Shown here piece after piece: positions 1 to 4,902 of a stretch of 6,231 nt of DNA. This DNA comes from Oscillospiraceae bacterium. GTDB taxonomy: Bacteria; Bacillota; Clostridia; Saccharofermentanales; Saccharofermentanaceae. A program made the translations under genes and the position numbers. The notes under the pieces are model-generated. The model did no database searches, was not told the origin of the DNA, and saw only the letters and a program-made list of their open reading frames with translations. The stretch spans positions 1-6,231 of the forward strand of contig CACZPC010000306.1 in the NCBI GenBank assembly GCA_902782985.1, written 5' to 3'. The stretch's first letter is position 1. The number at the start of each line of letters is the position of its first letter.

Positions 1-283
1 AATGAAGCCTGATGTACTGCTTATCGATGCCGTTAAGCTTGAAGGTACGGATTGCGAGGTCGTTCCGATAATCAAGGGTGATGCTAAGTCTAATTCCATA
101 GCTGCAGCATCCGTACTTGCAAAAGTAACAAGGGATCATATTATGGTCGAGATGGATGAGAAATATCCCGGATACGGATTTGCAAAGCATAAGGGATATG
201 GTACTAAGGATCATTATGCAGGTATAAGAGAAAAAGGAATGTGCCCCATACATCGACGCACATTCCTTAAGGTTATCCACTGA
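1..283 (+). CDS. rnhB: Ribonuclease HII, C-terminal part (5' end outside window)
   Basis: RNase HII cuts the RNA strand of RNA-DNA hybrids and removes single misincorporated ribonucleotides from DNA in the cytoplasm. The 93 visible residues contain the family's C-terminal signature: a hydrophobic strand ending in Asp (LLIDA, the third catalytic Asp), IIKGDAKSNSIAAASVLAKV, then TRD carrying the fourth catalytic Asp, YPGYGFAKHKGYGTKDH, and the terminal PIHRRTF. The DExxR-type N-terminal motif with the first two catalytic acids must lie upstream of the window. The frame is open to the left edge, so the ATG at base 2 is an internal Met rather than the start. Family members are usually about 190-260 residues, so roughly half to two thirds of the gene is missing. 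It ends 20 bp before the stop codon of the convergent GGDEF-EAL gene. Nothing suggests the visible part is damaged. The family call is very secure. Confidence 0.95.
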   Translation, partial: MKPDVLLIDAVKLEGTDCEVVPIIKGDAKSNSIAAASVLAKVTRDHIMVEMDEKYPGYGFAKHKGYGTKDHYAGIREKGMCPIHRRTFLKVIH

Positions 284-290
284 TTGATAT

Positions 291-315
291 CTGATCGTTA
301 TGATCAGTTGTTCTT
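291..315 (+). terminator. Weak candidate terminator between rnhB and the convergent GGDEF-EAL gene
   Basis: A perfect 6-bp inverted repeat, CTGATC (291-296) and GATCAG (302-307), encloses a 5-nt loop and is followed on the plus strand by the T-rich TTGTTCTT. It lies 7 nt after the rnhB stop and overlaps the stop codon of the minus-strand gene (304-306). The stem is short and not GC-rich and the T tract is broken, so termination would be inefficient. On the minus strand no T tract follows. No better terminator for either gene is visible in the 20-bp gap. Confidence 0.3.
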
Positions 316-1941
316 AAGTTTGTTGAAGAAAAATCTCTCGGATAGCGCTTTATCGTACATATCTGTCTGGAACAGGTCGCATCCGAAATTCTTGAGTTCT
401 TCGATCCTGGTATTGTCCTGAATGCCCGTGGAGATAACATTCAATCCGAGTCGGTTGGCGATCGTGATCAGACCTTCGAGGATTATATCTTTCTTGGGAT
501 CTGAATTGATCGTATATCCGGAACTGATCTTTACTGAATCGCACTCGAGTTCGTGAAGAAGTTTAATTGAAGAATATCCTTTTCCGTAATTATCGATCGT
601 TATTGAAATTCCGTTAGCTTTAAGTTTGGATGCAGCAAACCTCAGTGCCTCATATTCTTCATGGAATCCGGCTTCCGTGAATTCGATATTTATAAGACTG
701 TGGTCTATATCGTAATTATCAACGATACGGATGATATCTTCCGTTATATCCGATGTGATCAGATCATAGTGCGAAAAGTTGAATGATACCGGTACAACAT
801 TGATACCTTCGTTGATCCACTGCTTAAGCTTACAGCAGACCGTATCAAGCACATAAAGGTCTATGTCGGATATAAGATTATTCTGTTCCGCCACAGAGAT
901 GAAAGATTCGGGTGTGACTATATGTCCCTGACGCCTCCAGCGTACAAGAGCTTCCGCACCTGCTATGGAAAGGTCAGAATCATTTTTGTAGATAGGTTGA
1001 TAATAAACAAGGAAATTTCCTTCGTTAAGATCTTTCTTGATCTCTTCTACATAGACCTTCTGGTTATTAAGTATATTGTCGGTATTTTCATTGTAGAAAA
1101 TAATGCTTTTGGAGTTTGATTTCTTAGCAAGAGCTACAGTGGCACTCGCGGCACTCATAACGACACCGGGATCATCGTGCAGATTGGTCATCGGTACGAC
1201 ACCGGCGTTTACACCTACAGAATATTCGATCACGTCGCCGTTGTTCTCGGTATTGATCTGAACATTCTGGATAAAATCTATGATGTTATCCAGATGTTCC
1301 TTAAGAACGATAAGTACGAAGTTATCTCCTCCGAGACGTGCGATCATCTCTCCTGAATGTTTATCGAGACGAGCTCTGATATCTCCGGCGAAATCGCGAA
1401 GAAGTCTGTCTGTTGCTTCATATCCGAAAAGCTTATTCATAACTTTGCAGTTCTTGATATTGGAATAGACGATCGCATATTTATCCTGGATATTTCTGCT
1501 AAGAAGTTCACCGAGCTTCTTAAAGAAGAATGTCTTATTAGCTACTCCTGTCATGGGATCATAATAGAACAGGTCATCATATGCATGAATGAGATTTTTA
1601 GCAGCAACGCCGCTTAAGACTATCTCGGCAAAGATATTCATTATCTCTGTCGCAGCTTCGTCGAGAGAGGCGGCATCGGGGAAACGGTAGAGTCTTACAA
1701 CTACTGTCTTGGTATCAGTCGTATCTCTTGAAAAATCAAATTCTTCTCCGAGCTTGGCAGACGGAGCTGAAAAGATGACCTGAGAATCCCCGGGAATACC
1801 TTCCGAGAGTATGCGGTAAGCAACTTTACTGATGTTAAGATATTCCGCAATATTGCATGCGGCCTGTGACTCATTAAGTGAGCCTTTAAAATCTTCACAT
1901 GTCTTGATCAGGTCAAGAATGTCCTTGTAACAAATACTCAT
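304..1941 (-). CDS. GGDEF-EAL domain protein with degenerate active sites (probable c-di-GMP effector or pseudoenzyme)
   Basis: This protein of 545 residues (numbered from the ATG at 1941) has no signal peptide or membrane segment. Residues 1-120 form a poorly conserved N-terminal region that could be a GAF-like sensor. A GGDEF domain follows (about 125-285), opening with DPMTGVANKTFF, and then an EAL domain (about 295-540). The GGDEF signature reads GGDNF (204-208), the two metal-binding Asp of the usual DIDxFK stretch are Asn161 and Lys163, and the RxxD inhibitory site reads HSGE. In the EAL domain the EAL motif (330-332), Asn388, Glu420, Lys471 and Gln525 are kept. DDFG has become DNYG (450-453), KID is KIS, and AEGVE is STGIQ (504-508), which removes the metal and general-base acids. 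From known EAL chemistry I infer little or no cyclase or phosphodiesterase activity. Binding of c-di-GMP or a protein partner remains possible. The frame is intact, so this is not a pseudogene. Confidence 0.9.
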   Translation of the reverse strand: MSICYKDILDLIKTCEDFKGSLNESQAACNIAEYLNISKVAYRILSEGIPGDSQVIFSAPSAKLGEEFDFSRDTTDTKTVVVRLYRFPDAASLDEAATEIMNIFAEIVLSGVAAKNLIHAYDDLFYYDPMTGVANKTFFFKKLGELLSRNIQDKYAIVYSNIKNCKVMNKLFGYEATDRLLRDFAGDIRARLDKHSGEMIARLGGDNFVLIVLKEHLDNIIDFIQNVQINTENNGDVIEYSVGVNAGVVPMTNLHDDPGVVMSAASATVALAKKSNSKSIIFYNENTDNILNNQKVYVEEIKKDLNEGNFLVYYQPIYKNDSDLSIAGAEALVRWRRQGHIVTPESFISVAEQNNLISDIDLYVLDTVCCKLKQWINEGINVVPVSFNFSHYDLITSDITEDIIRIVDNYDIDHSLINIEFTEAGFHEEYEALRFAASKLKANGISITIDNYGKGYSSIKLLHELECDSVKISSGYTINSDPKKDIILEGLITIANRLGLNVISTGIQDNTRIEELKNFGCDLFQTDMYDKALSERFFFNKLKNN

Positions 1942-1955
1942 ATCCACTAGTCCCC
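1942..1955 (-). promoter_or_regulatory. Ribosome binding site that decides the GGDEF-EAL start
   Basis: Read on the minus strand, GGGGA (1955-1951) lies 9 nt before ATG 1941-1939 and only 3 nt before an in-frame GTG at 1947-1945. The spacing and codon favour the ATG, giving MSICYKDI as the N-terminus. The GTG would add two residues. No stronger Shine-Dalgarno sequence is nearby. Confidence 0.5.
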
Positions 1956-1972
1956 ATAATTACTTCAATTAA

Positions 1973-2001
1973 ATAGTATTTTATTATCGTAGATAATTCA
2001 A
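1973..2001 (-). promoter_or_regulatory. Candidate sigma-A-type promoter for the GGDEF-EAL gene
   Basis: On the minus strand TTGAAT (2001-1996) and TACTAT (1978-1973) are separated by 17 nt; each matches its consensus at 4 of 6 positions. A start near 1966 would leave a leader of about 25 nt including the GGGGA site. A better -10 match, TATAAT, lies just upstream at 2010-2005, inside a dyad repeat, but has no good -35. The region is AT-rich, so chance matches are common. A promoter is expected somewhere here because a terminator at 2130-2154 isolates the gene from the upstream one. Confidence 0.35.
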
Positions 2002-2005
2002 ACAA

Positions 2006-2035
2006 TTATAGTTGATATTTCAACGATAACTATAA
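2006..2035. repeat. 30-bp dyad: TTATAGTT...AACTATAA inverted repeat upstream of the GGDEF-EAL gene
   Basis: Perfect 8-bp arms, TTATAGTT (2006-2013) and AACTATAA (2028-2035), surround a 14-bp centre. An overlapping smaller dyad, GTTGA (2011-2015) and TCAAC (2020-2024), lies within. The minus-strand TATAAT (2010-2005) falls in one arm. Position and symmetry fit an operator for a dimeric regulator of the GGDEF-EAL gene, or a leader hairpin if transcription starts upstream. A separate 10-bp palindrome, GTCTGCAGAC, occurs at 2051-2060. The AT-rich context makes chance symmetry possible. Confidence 0.35.
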
Positions 2036-2129
2036 AACAGAATATGAAGTGTCTGCAGACGATATCGCTCTTAGTACATCTTTAAGATAATGTATTTTTC
2101 AAAGATAGTAAATGAGAAATAGAACATAT

Positions 2130-2154
2130 AAAAAGGACACCCGAGGGTGTCCTT
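2130..2154 (-). terminator. Rho-independent terminator of the lipoprotein gene
   Basis: A perfect 10-bp inverted repeat, AAGGACACCC (2133-2142) and GGGTGTCCTT (2145-2154), probably folds as a 9-bp stem with a CGAG tetraloop. On the minus strand it runs into five consecutive T (2134-2130). It starts 25 nt after the lipoprotein stop codon. On the plus strand no T tract follows the stem, so it acts in one direction and separates the lipoprotein transcript from the downstream GGDEF-EAL gene. Confidence 0.9.
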
Positions 2155-2179
2155 ACTAACTATATTAAGCGTATCATTA

Positions 2180-2818
2180 TCAGTTGAATTCGATGTTGGC
2201 CATTACATTCTCTATGTCTTCAGAAGTAAGACAGTTGATCGTGATAACAGTCATTGTGTCATTATTATAATTTATGATCCTTGCCATCTGTATCTCAGTG
2301 TCATCGACAACATAAGAAGAGTAGTTGACTGCAACTTCCTTGTTCCCGAGTGTTACATTCTCGAAGTCATCGGTATTAAGTACGGCACCGTAATCAGCTT
2401 CGGATGCACCGGGTGCATACATGAGCATTATGCTCATATTATCTCCGTTAGTTGCCTTCCATACAGATTCATATGCCACATCATTAAATGCAAGTACATC
2501 ATCGCTCTTTCTTATAAGATCCGTGCTTCCCCAGTATTCTGCTGTTTCATCTTCACCGAGATGAGTCCAGCCTTCGGGAGTTGTAACTGTTAAAGCTGAA
2601 TTGTTGTTTATATATGAAGAGCCTGAAAAAGTACCTTTGATCTCTGAGTAGGTAACTGTACGATCCTGAGGTGCGATCGTAGTCTCGCTTTCCTGAGTCT
2701 GTCTTGAATCACCGAGAACGGTGGATGATGATTCTGCCGCTTCCTTGGAACATGATGCCATGAAAACTGTGCTCATAAGAAGTGTGGATGCTATAATTAT
2801 CCCTGCTGATCTTTTCAT
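2180..2818 (-). CDS. Secreted lipoprotein of unknown function
   Basis: The 212-residue product has a lipoprotein signal peptide: MKR, a hydrophobic core (residues 5-20), then the lipobox-like MASC with Cys23 as the lipid-modified residue. A Ser/Thr/Glu-rich linker follows (about 24-55), then a globular domain (about 58-212) containing TVTTPEGWTHLG near 77-88 and a C-terminal alternation of strands (MTVITINCL) and helix ending in NIEFN. This resembles the strand-rich, GW-containing folds of small clostridial lipoproteins and loosely the PsbP/DUF1795 type, but I cannot assign a family. The mature protein is acidic. I chose ATG 2818 over the longer frame to 2899 because AGGGAG lies 6 nt before it and the signal peptide begins exactly there; the longer version would put about 27 charged residues before the signal. 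It is transcribed alone, divergently from efp, and closed by its own terminator. Confidence 0.85.
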   Translation of the reverse strand: MKRSAGIIIASTLLMSTVFMASCSKEAAESSSTVLGDSRQTQESETTIAPQDRTVTYSEIKGTFSGSSYINNNSALTVTTPEGWTHLGEDETAEYWGSTDLIRKSDDVLAFNDVAYESVWKATNGDNMSIMLMYAPGASEADYGAVLNTDDFENVTLGNKEVAVNYSSYVVDDTEIQMARIINYNNDTMTVITINCLTSEDIENVMANIEFN

Positions 2819-2831
2819 TTTTATCTCCCTT
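2819..2831 (-). promoter_or_regulatory. Ribosome binding site that decides the lipoprotein start
   Basis: On the minus strand AAGGGAGA (2831-2824) precedes ATG 2818-2816, with 6 nt between AGGGAG and the ATG. It coincides with the start of the signal peptide, so the in-frame upstream start at 2899 is unlikely to be used. Confidence 0.8.
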
Positions 2832-2870
2832 AAAATACGTTTTGTGTATTTTTTTCTGAATTTCGAATAT

Positions 2871-2899
2871 AAGATATCCATATATTCAAGAATAATCAA
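2871..2899 (-). promoter_or_regulatory. Candidate promoter for the lipoprotein gene
   Basis: On the minus strand TTGATT (2899-2894) and TATCTT (2876-2871) are 17 nt apart, each matching 4 of 6 consensus bases. The implied leader is about 45 nt and contains the AAGGGAGA site. Just upstream is a 10-bp palindrome, CTTTATAAAG (2904-2913), which may be chance in AT-rich DNA. Confidence 0.4.
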
Positions 2900-2990
2900 T
2901 ACACTTTATAAAGACTTAAACAACAATTAAGGTTTGCTTAACTGCGGACTTGATTATCAATGTGCATAACTGTCTGACAAAATATAGCAC

Positions 2991-3019
2991 TTGCAGTAAT
3001 TGAACTCTTTATATAAAAT
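2991..3019 (+). promoter_or_regulatory. Candidate promoter for efp
   Basis: TTGCAG (2991-2996) and TAAAAT (3014-3019) are separated by 17 nt; the -10 matches 5 of 6 bases, the -35 only 3 of 6. The leader would be about 45 nt and ends in a strong AAAGGAG site (3056-3062), 6 nt before the efp ATG. Other weak combinations exist in this AT-rich 250-bp divergent region, for example TTGAAC at 3000-3005, so the exact promoter is uncertain. Confidence 0.35.
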
Positions 3020-3068
3020 ATCTAAATGTCAATAAGTATGAATTTTTGCATAAGCAAAGGAGATTATT

Positions 3069-3626
3069 ATGATCAGTGCAGGTGATTTCAGAAACGGATT
3101 GTGCTTCGAGATGGACAATCAGGTCTATCAGGTCGTAGAATTCCAGCATGTTAAGCCCGGTAAGGGAGCTGCTTTCGTAAGAACTAAGTATAAGAATGTA
3201 AAGACAGGTTCTGTTGTTGAAAGATCTTTCAACCCTAACGAGAAATTTGAGCAGGCTCAGCTTGACAGAAGAGATATGCAGTATATCTATTCTGACGGTG
3301 AGCTTTACTACTTCATGGACCAGGAGTCTTATGAGCAGATCCCGATCCATGCTGAGCAGATCGGTGACGCTATCAAGTTCCTTAAGGAAGAGATGATCTG
3401 TAAGGTTCTTTCCTACAAGGGTGAGATCTTCTCCGTAGAGCTTCCTATCACAGTTGAGCTTGAGATCACAGAGTGTGAGCCCGGTGTTAAGGGTGATACG
3501 GCAAACAATGCTTCCAAGTATGCTACACTTGAGACAGGTGCTGTTGTTAAGGTTCCTCTCTTCGTTAATCAGAATGAGAAGATCCGTGTAGATACAAGAA
3601 CAGGCGAGTATCTCGAGAGAGCATAA
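3069..3626 (+). CDS. efp: Translation elongation factor P
   Basis: EF-P binds ribosomes stalled at consecutive prolines, between the P and E sites, and stimulates peptide-bond formation. The 185-residue product has the usual family length and three-domain layout: KOW-like domain I (about 1-64), OB domain II (about 66-127) and OB domain III (about 130-185). The domain I loop reads KPGKGAAF with Lys32 at its tip. In Bacillus subtilis Lys32 carries 5-aminopentanol and in E. coli the equivalent Lys34 is beta-lysylated, so Lys32 is the predicted modified residue here; no modification gene is in the window. Domain III shows the conserved [25 protein letters not shown] and RTGEYLERA. An AAAGGAG site lies 6 nt upstream of the start. 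It appears monocistronic or nearly so, being followed 19 nt later by a strong terminator. Confidence 0.98.
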   Translation: MISAGDFRNGLCFEMDNQVYQVVEFQHVKPGKGAAFVRTKYKNVKTGSVVERSFNPNEKFEQAQLDRRDMQYIYSDGELYYFMDQESYEQIPIHAEQIGDAIKFLKEEMICKVLSYKGEIFSVELPITVELEITECEPGVKGDTANNASKYATLETGAVVKVPLFVNQNEKIRVDTRTGEYLERA

Positions 3627-3645
3627 TCAATTATCAGGAAGTTTC

Positions 3646-3685
3646 AGTGGTTCGGCGTATTTGCTGCGCCGGACCACTCATTTTT
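3646..3685 (+). terminator. Strong rho-independent terminator after efp
   Basis: Arms 3646-3657 (AGTGGTTCGGCG) and 3667-3678 (CGCCGGACCACT) form a 12-bp stem with one G-T wobble and a 9-nt loop, followed by CA and TTTTT (3681-3685). It starts 20 nt after the efp stop and ends only 19 nt before the Asp23-family start codon. Either efp transcripts largely stop here and the downstream genes depend on readthrough, or a promoter is embedded in or just after the stem. Confidence 0.92.
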
Positions 3686-3704
3686 ATAGCAAAGAGCGTA
3701 CCTT

Positions 3705-4106
3705 ATGAGTGAAAATACAGTAAATGAATCGATAAAAGGCGATCGATCGATGACACAGGGCTTTGTGGCTCAGTATGCAGCTGAAGCCGCTCTGCAGATC
3801 GACGGTGTTGCCGAATTAGTTCCGTCATTTGCAGTAGCGCTTAAGGAAAAGGCAGGAGTTGTACACGAAGGTAAGGGTGTCCGTGTTGTCTTCGGACAGA
3901 CACAGAATGACATCACTTCCATCACTGTATATCCTGTCGTTTTTTATGGTAAGATTATTCCTGAAGTGGCCTGGGAGATCCAGGAACGCGTCAAGTCAGA
4001 TGTTGAGCGTTTTACAGGACTGGATGTAGAGTCCGTCGATGTTTATGTCTGCGGTGTCAGGGAAATGCCCAAGGAAGAAGTTCAACAGCAGGAGGAAGAA
4101 GATTGA
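3705..4106 (+). CDS. Asp23/Gls24-family envelope stress protein (YqhY-like)
   Basis: Asp23/Gls24 (formerly DUF322) proteins are small cytoplasmic proteins linked to alkaline shock and cell-envelope stress. S. aureus Asp23 is held at the membrane by AmaP, and B. subtilis YqhY is encoded next to nusB, as here. The 133 residues show the family pattern: an Ala-rich first helix ending in QIDGVAEL (31-38), strands around GVRVVFG and ITSITVYPVVFYG, and the closing helix-strand unit IQERVKSDVERFTGLDVESV then DVYVCGV. The tail (121-133) is rich in Glu and Gln. The start at 3705 lacks a clear Shine-Dalgarno; the best is AAAGAG (3691-3696). An internal ATG at 3750 (MTQGF) is preceded by AAAAGG but would remove the first 15 residues. 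The stop overlaps the AmaP ATG by one base, which suggests translational coupling. Which of Asp23 or YqhY is the closer relative cannot be settled by eye. Confidence 0.92.
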   Translation: MSENTVNESIKGDRSMTQGFVAQYAAEAALQIDGVAELVPSFAVALKEKAGVVHEGKGVRVVFGQTQNDITSITVYPVVFYGKIIPEVAWEIQERVKSDVERFTGLDVESVDVYVCGVREMPKEEVQQQEEED

Positions 4107-4108
4107 TG
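4090..4108 (+). promoter_or_regulatory. AmaP ribosome binding site and TGATG coupling junction
   Basis: AGGAGG (4090-4095), inside the last codons of the Asp23-family gene, lies 10 nt before ATG 4106-4108, which overlaps the upstream stop TGA (4104-4106). A TTG at 4103-4105 is in frame with better spacing (7 nt) and would add one residue. ATG is preferred as the stronger codon. The overlap favours reinitiation by ribosomes that finish the upstream gene. Confidence 0.65.
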
Positions 4109-4660
4109 AACGGTTTCATGAGAGTATTGATGTTCATTTACTCCGTACTCATTTCATTGCTTTCCATAGTATTGCTTTATGCACTTATAGATGACGGTAT
4201 ATTTGCCGATATCCTGTCTCCTCTGGCTTCTATCGTAAATGATCCCACGAGCAAGTTTATCTATCTTGCCATCATCCTTGTGATCCTTGTAAGTACCGTT
4301 ACTTCGATCTCTACGCTCATTACGTCCGGAAGACTTTATAAGACAAAGCTCCGTAAGACTGATATCGGTTCGGTCGATATCGGGGCCGATGCTATCGAGA
4401 GTATCGCACTTAATTCAGCCAAGTCGGCTCAGGTCGGTATCAAGAGTGCCAAGGCGAGAGTATCTTCAGCAAAGAATGGTGCAATTAAGGTAAATATCAA
4501 TGCGGTTCTTTATTCCAATACCGAGATCCCCGCATCTATGTCTAAGGTGCAGGAAAAGGTAAAGAAGGATATCGAGAGATATACGGGTATAATCGTCGAA
4601 AATGTCTTTGTCAAGGTCAGCCGCGTTGAGCCCGTTGTTGCCAAGGTAGAAGGCAGGTAA
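4106..4660 (+). CDS. amaP: Alkaline shock response membrane anchor protein AmaP
   Basis: AmaP in S. aureus anchors Asp23 at the cytoplasmic membrane. This 184-residue protein has the same architecture: two N-terminal membrane helices (about 5-28 and 51-73) joined by a short loop, a basic segment (RLYKTKLRK, about 76-84), and a cytoplasmic C-terminal domain (about 88-180). That domain resembles Asp23 itself: its VQEKVKKDIERYTGIIVENV followed by FVKVSRV is nearly collinear with IQERVKSDVERFTGLDVESV followed by DVYVCGV in the gene upstream. A Ser/Ala/Lys-rich stretch with repeated SAK (105-107, 114-116 and 121-123) lies before it. Coupled to the upstream Asp23-family gene and 5 nt from the DUF2273 gene, it fits a membrane-bound complex. 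Presumably the Asp23-like domain recruits the soluble protein; this is inference from homologues. The family call rests on architecture and context. Confidence 0.85.
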   Translation: MNGFMRVLMFIYSVLISLLSIVLLYALIDDGIFADILSPLASIVNDPTSKFIYLAIILVILVSTVTSISTLITSGRLYKTKLRKTDIGSVDIGADAIESIALNSAKSAQVGIKSAKARVSSAKNGAIKVNINAVLYSNTEIPASMSKVQEKVKKDIERYTGIIVENVFVKVSRVEPVVAKVEGR

Positions 4661-4665
4661 TCTTC

Positions 4666-4902
4666 ATGGAGCGTTTTTTATCGAAGATCTTCGAAAAGCT
4701 TCAGAATACCAAGGCAGGTACACTTTGTGCTTTTGCATTCTTTATAATCGGAATACTTATTTGTGTATTCGGATTCTTTAAGACATTATTTATTATCATT
4801 TTATCGGCGGTCGGATTCTTTGTCGGATCATTCGTATTCAGCGATACGAGCAGATTCAAGAAGTTCCTTGACAGGATCCTGCCTCCCGGAGGAGTACGAT
4901 GA
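4666..4902 (+). CDS. DUF2273 small integral membrane protein
   Basis: The 78-residue protein has an amphipathic N-terminus, two closely spaced membrane segments (about 17-37 and 39-57) with the Gly spacing FGFFK...SAVGFFVGSFVF typical of DUF2273, and a basic cytoplasmic tail (RFKKFLDRILPPGGVR). DUF2273 proteins are of unknown biochemical function but are encoded beside amaP and asp23 in staphylococci and other Firmicutes, so a role in the same membrane complex is likely. The start lies 5 nt after the amaP stop with only a weak AGG (4654-4656) upstream. The stop overlaps the nusB start as ATGA (4899-4902). The tail holds the only Pro-Pro pair in any protein of the window (PPG, residues 73-75). 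Confidence 0.85.
   Translation: MERFLSKIFEKLQNTKAGTLCAFAFFIIGILICVFGFFKTLFIIILSAVGFFVGSFVFSDTSRFKKFLDRILPPGGVR
4882..4901 (+). promoter_or_regulatory. nusB ribosome binding site with adjacent anti-SD-like CCTCC
   Basis: GGAGGAG (4888-4894) lies 4 nt before the nusB ATG (4899-4901) inside the end of the DUF2273 gene. CCTCC (4882-4886), one base upstream, is complementary to it. Pairing 4882-4885 with 4889-4892 gives a 4-bp GC-rich hairpin with a 3-nt loop that would partly hide the site until a ribosome translating DUF2273 opens it. The ATGA overlap (4899-4902) supports coupled translation. Confidence 0.5.

Noticed and set aside
1942..2179. Possible riboswitch (for example a c-di-GMP class) upstream of the GGDEF-EAL gene
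   Set aside because: I looked for structured conserved blocks on the minus strand but found only AT-rich sequence with simple dyads and no recognisable aptamer core.
2147..2593. 148-codon open frame on the plus strand opposite the lipoprotein gene
   Set aside because: It begins inside the terminator, lacks a Shine-Dalgarno sequence, has low-complexity Ile/Cys/Tyr-rich content and lies wholly antisense to a convincing lipoprotein gene.
2819..2899. In-frame N-terminal extension of the lipoprotein to an ATG at 2899
   Set aside because: It would place a highly charged stretch before the signal peptide, while a strong AAGGGAGA site and the MKR start of the signal lie at 2818. The extension also covers the candidate promoter.
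2971..2979. TGTCTGACA dyad in the efp/lipoprotein divergent region as a regulator site
   Set aside because: It has only 4-bp arms and no second copy, which is expected by chance in 250 bp.
3009..3350. 113-codon open frame on the minus strand over efp
   Set aside because: It overlaps the start and first half of a certain efp gene, has no family resemblance and a composition typical of an antisense shadow.
3740..3752. GATCGATCGATG short tandem pattern as a possible repeat or regulatory site
   Set aside because: It is only three GATC-type units inside the coding start of the Asp23-family gene and fits ordinary codons (Asp-Arg-Ser-Met).
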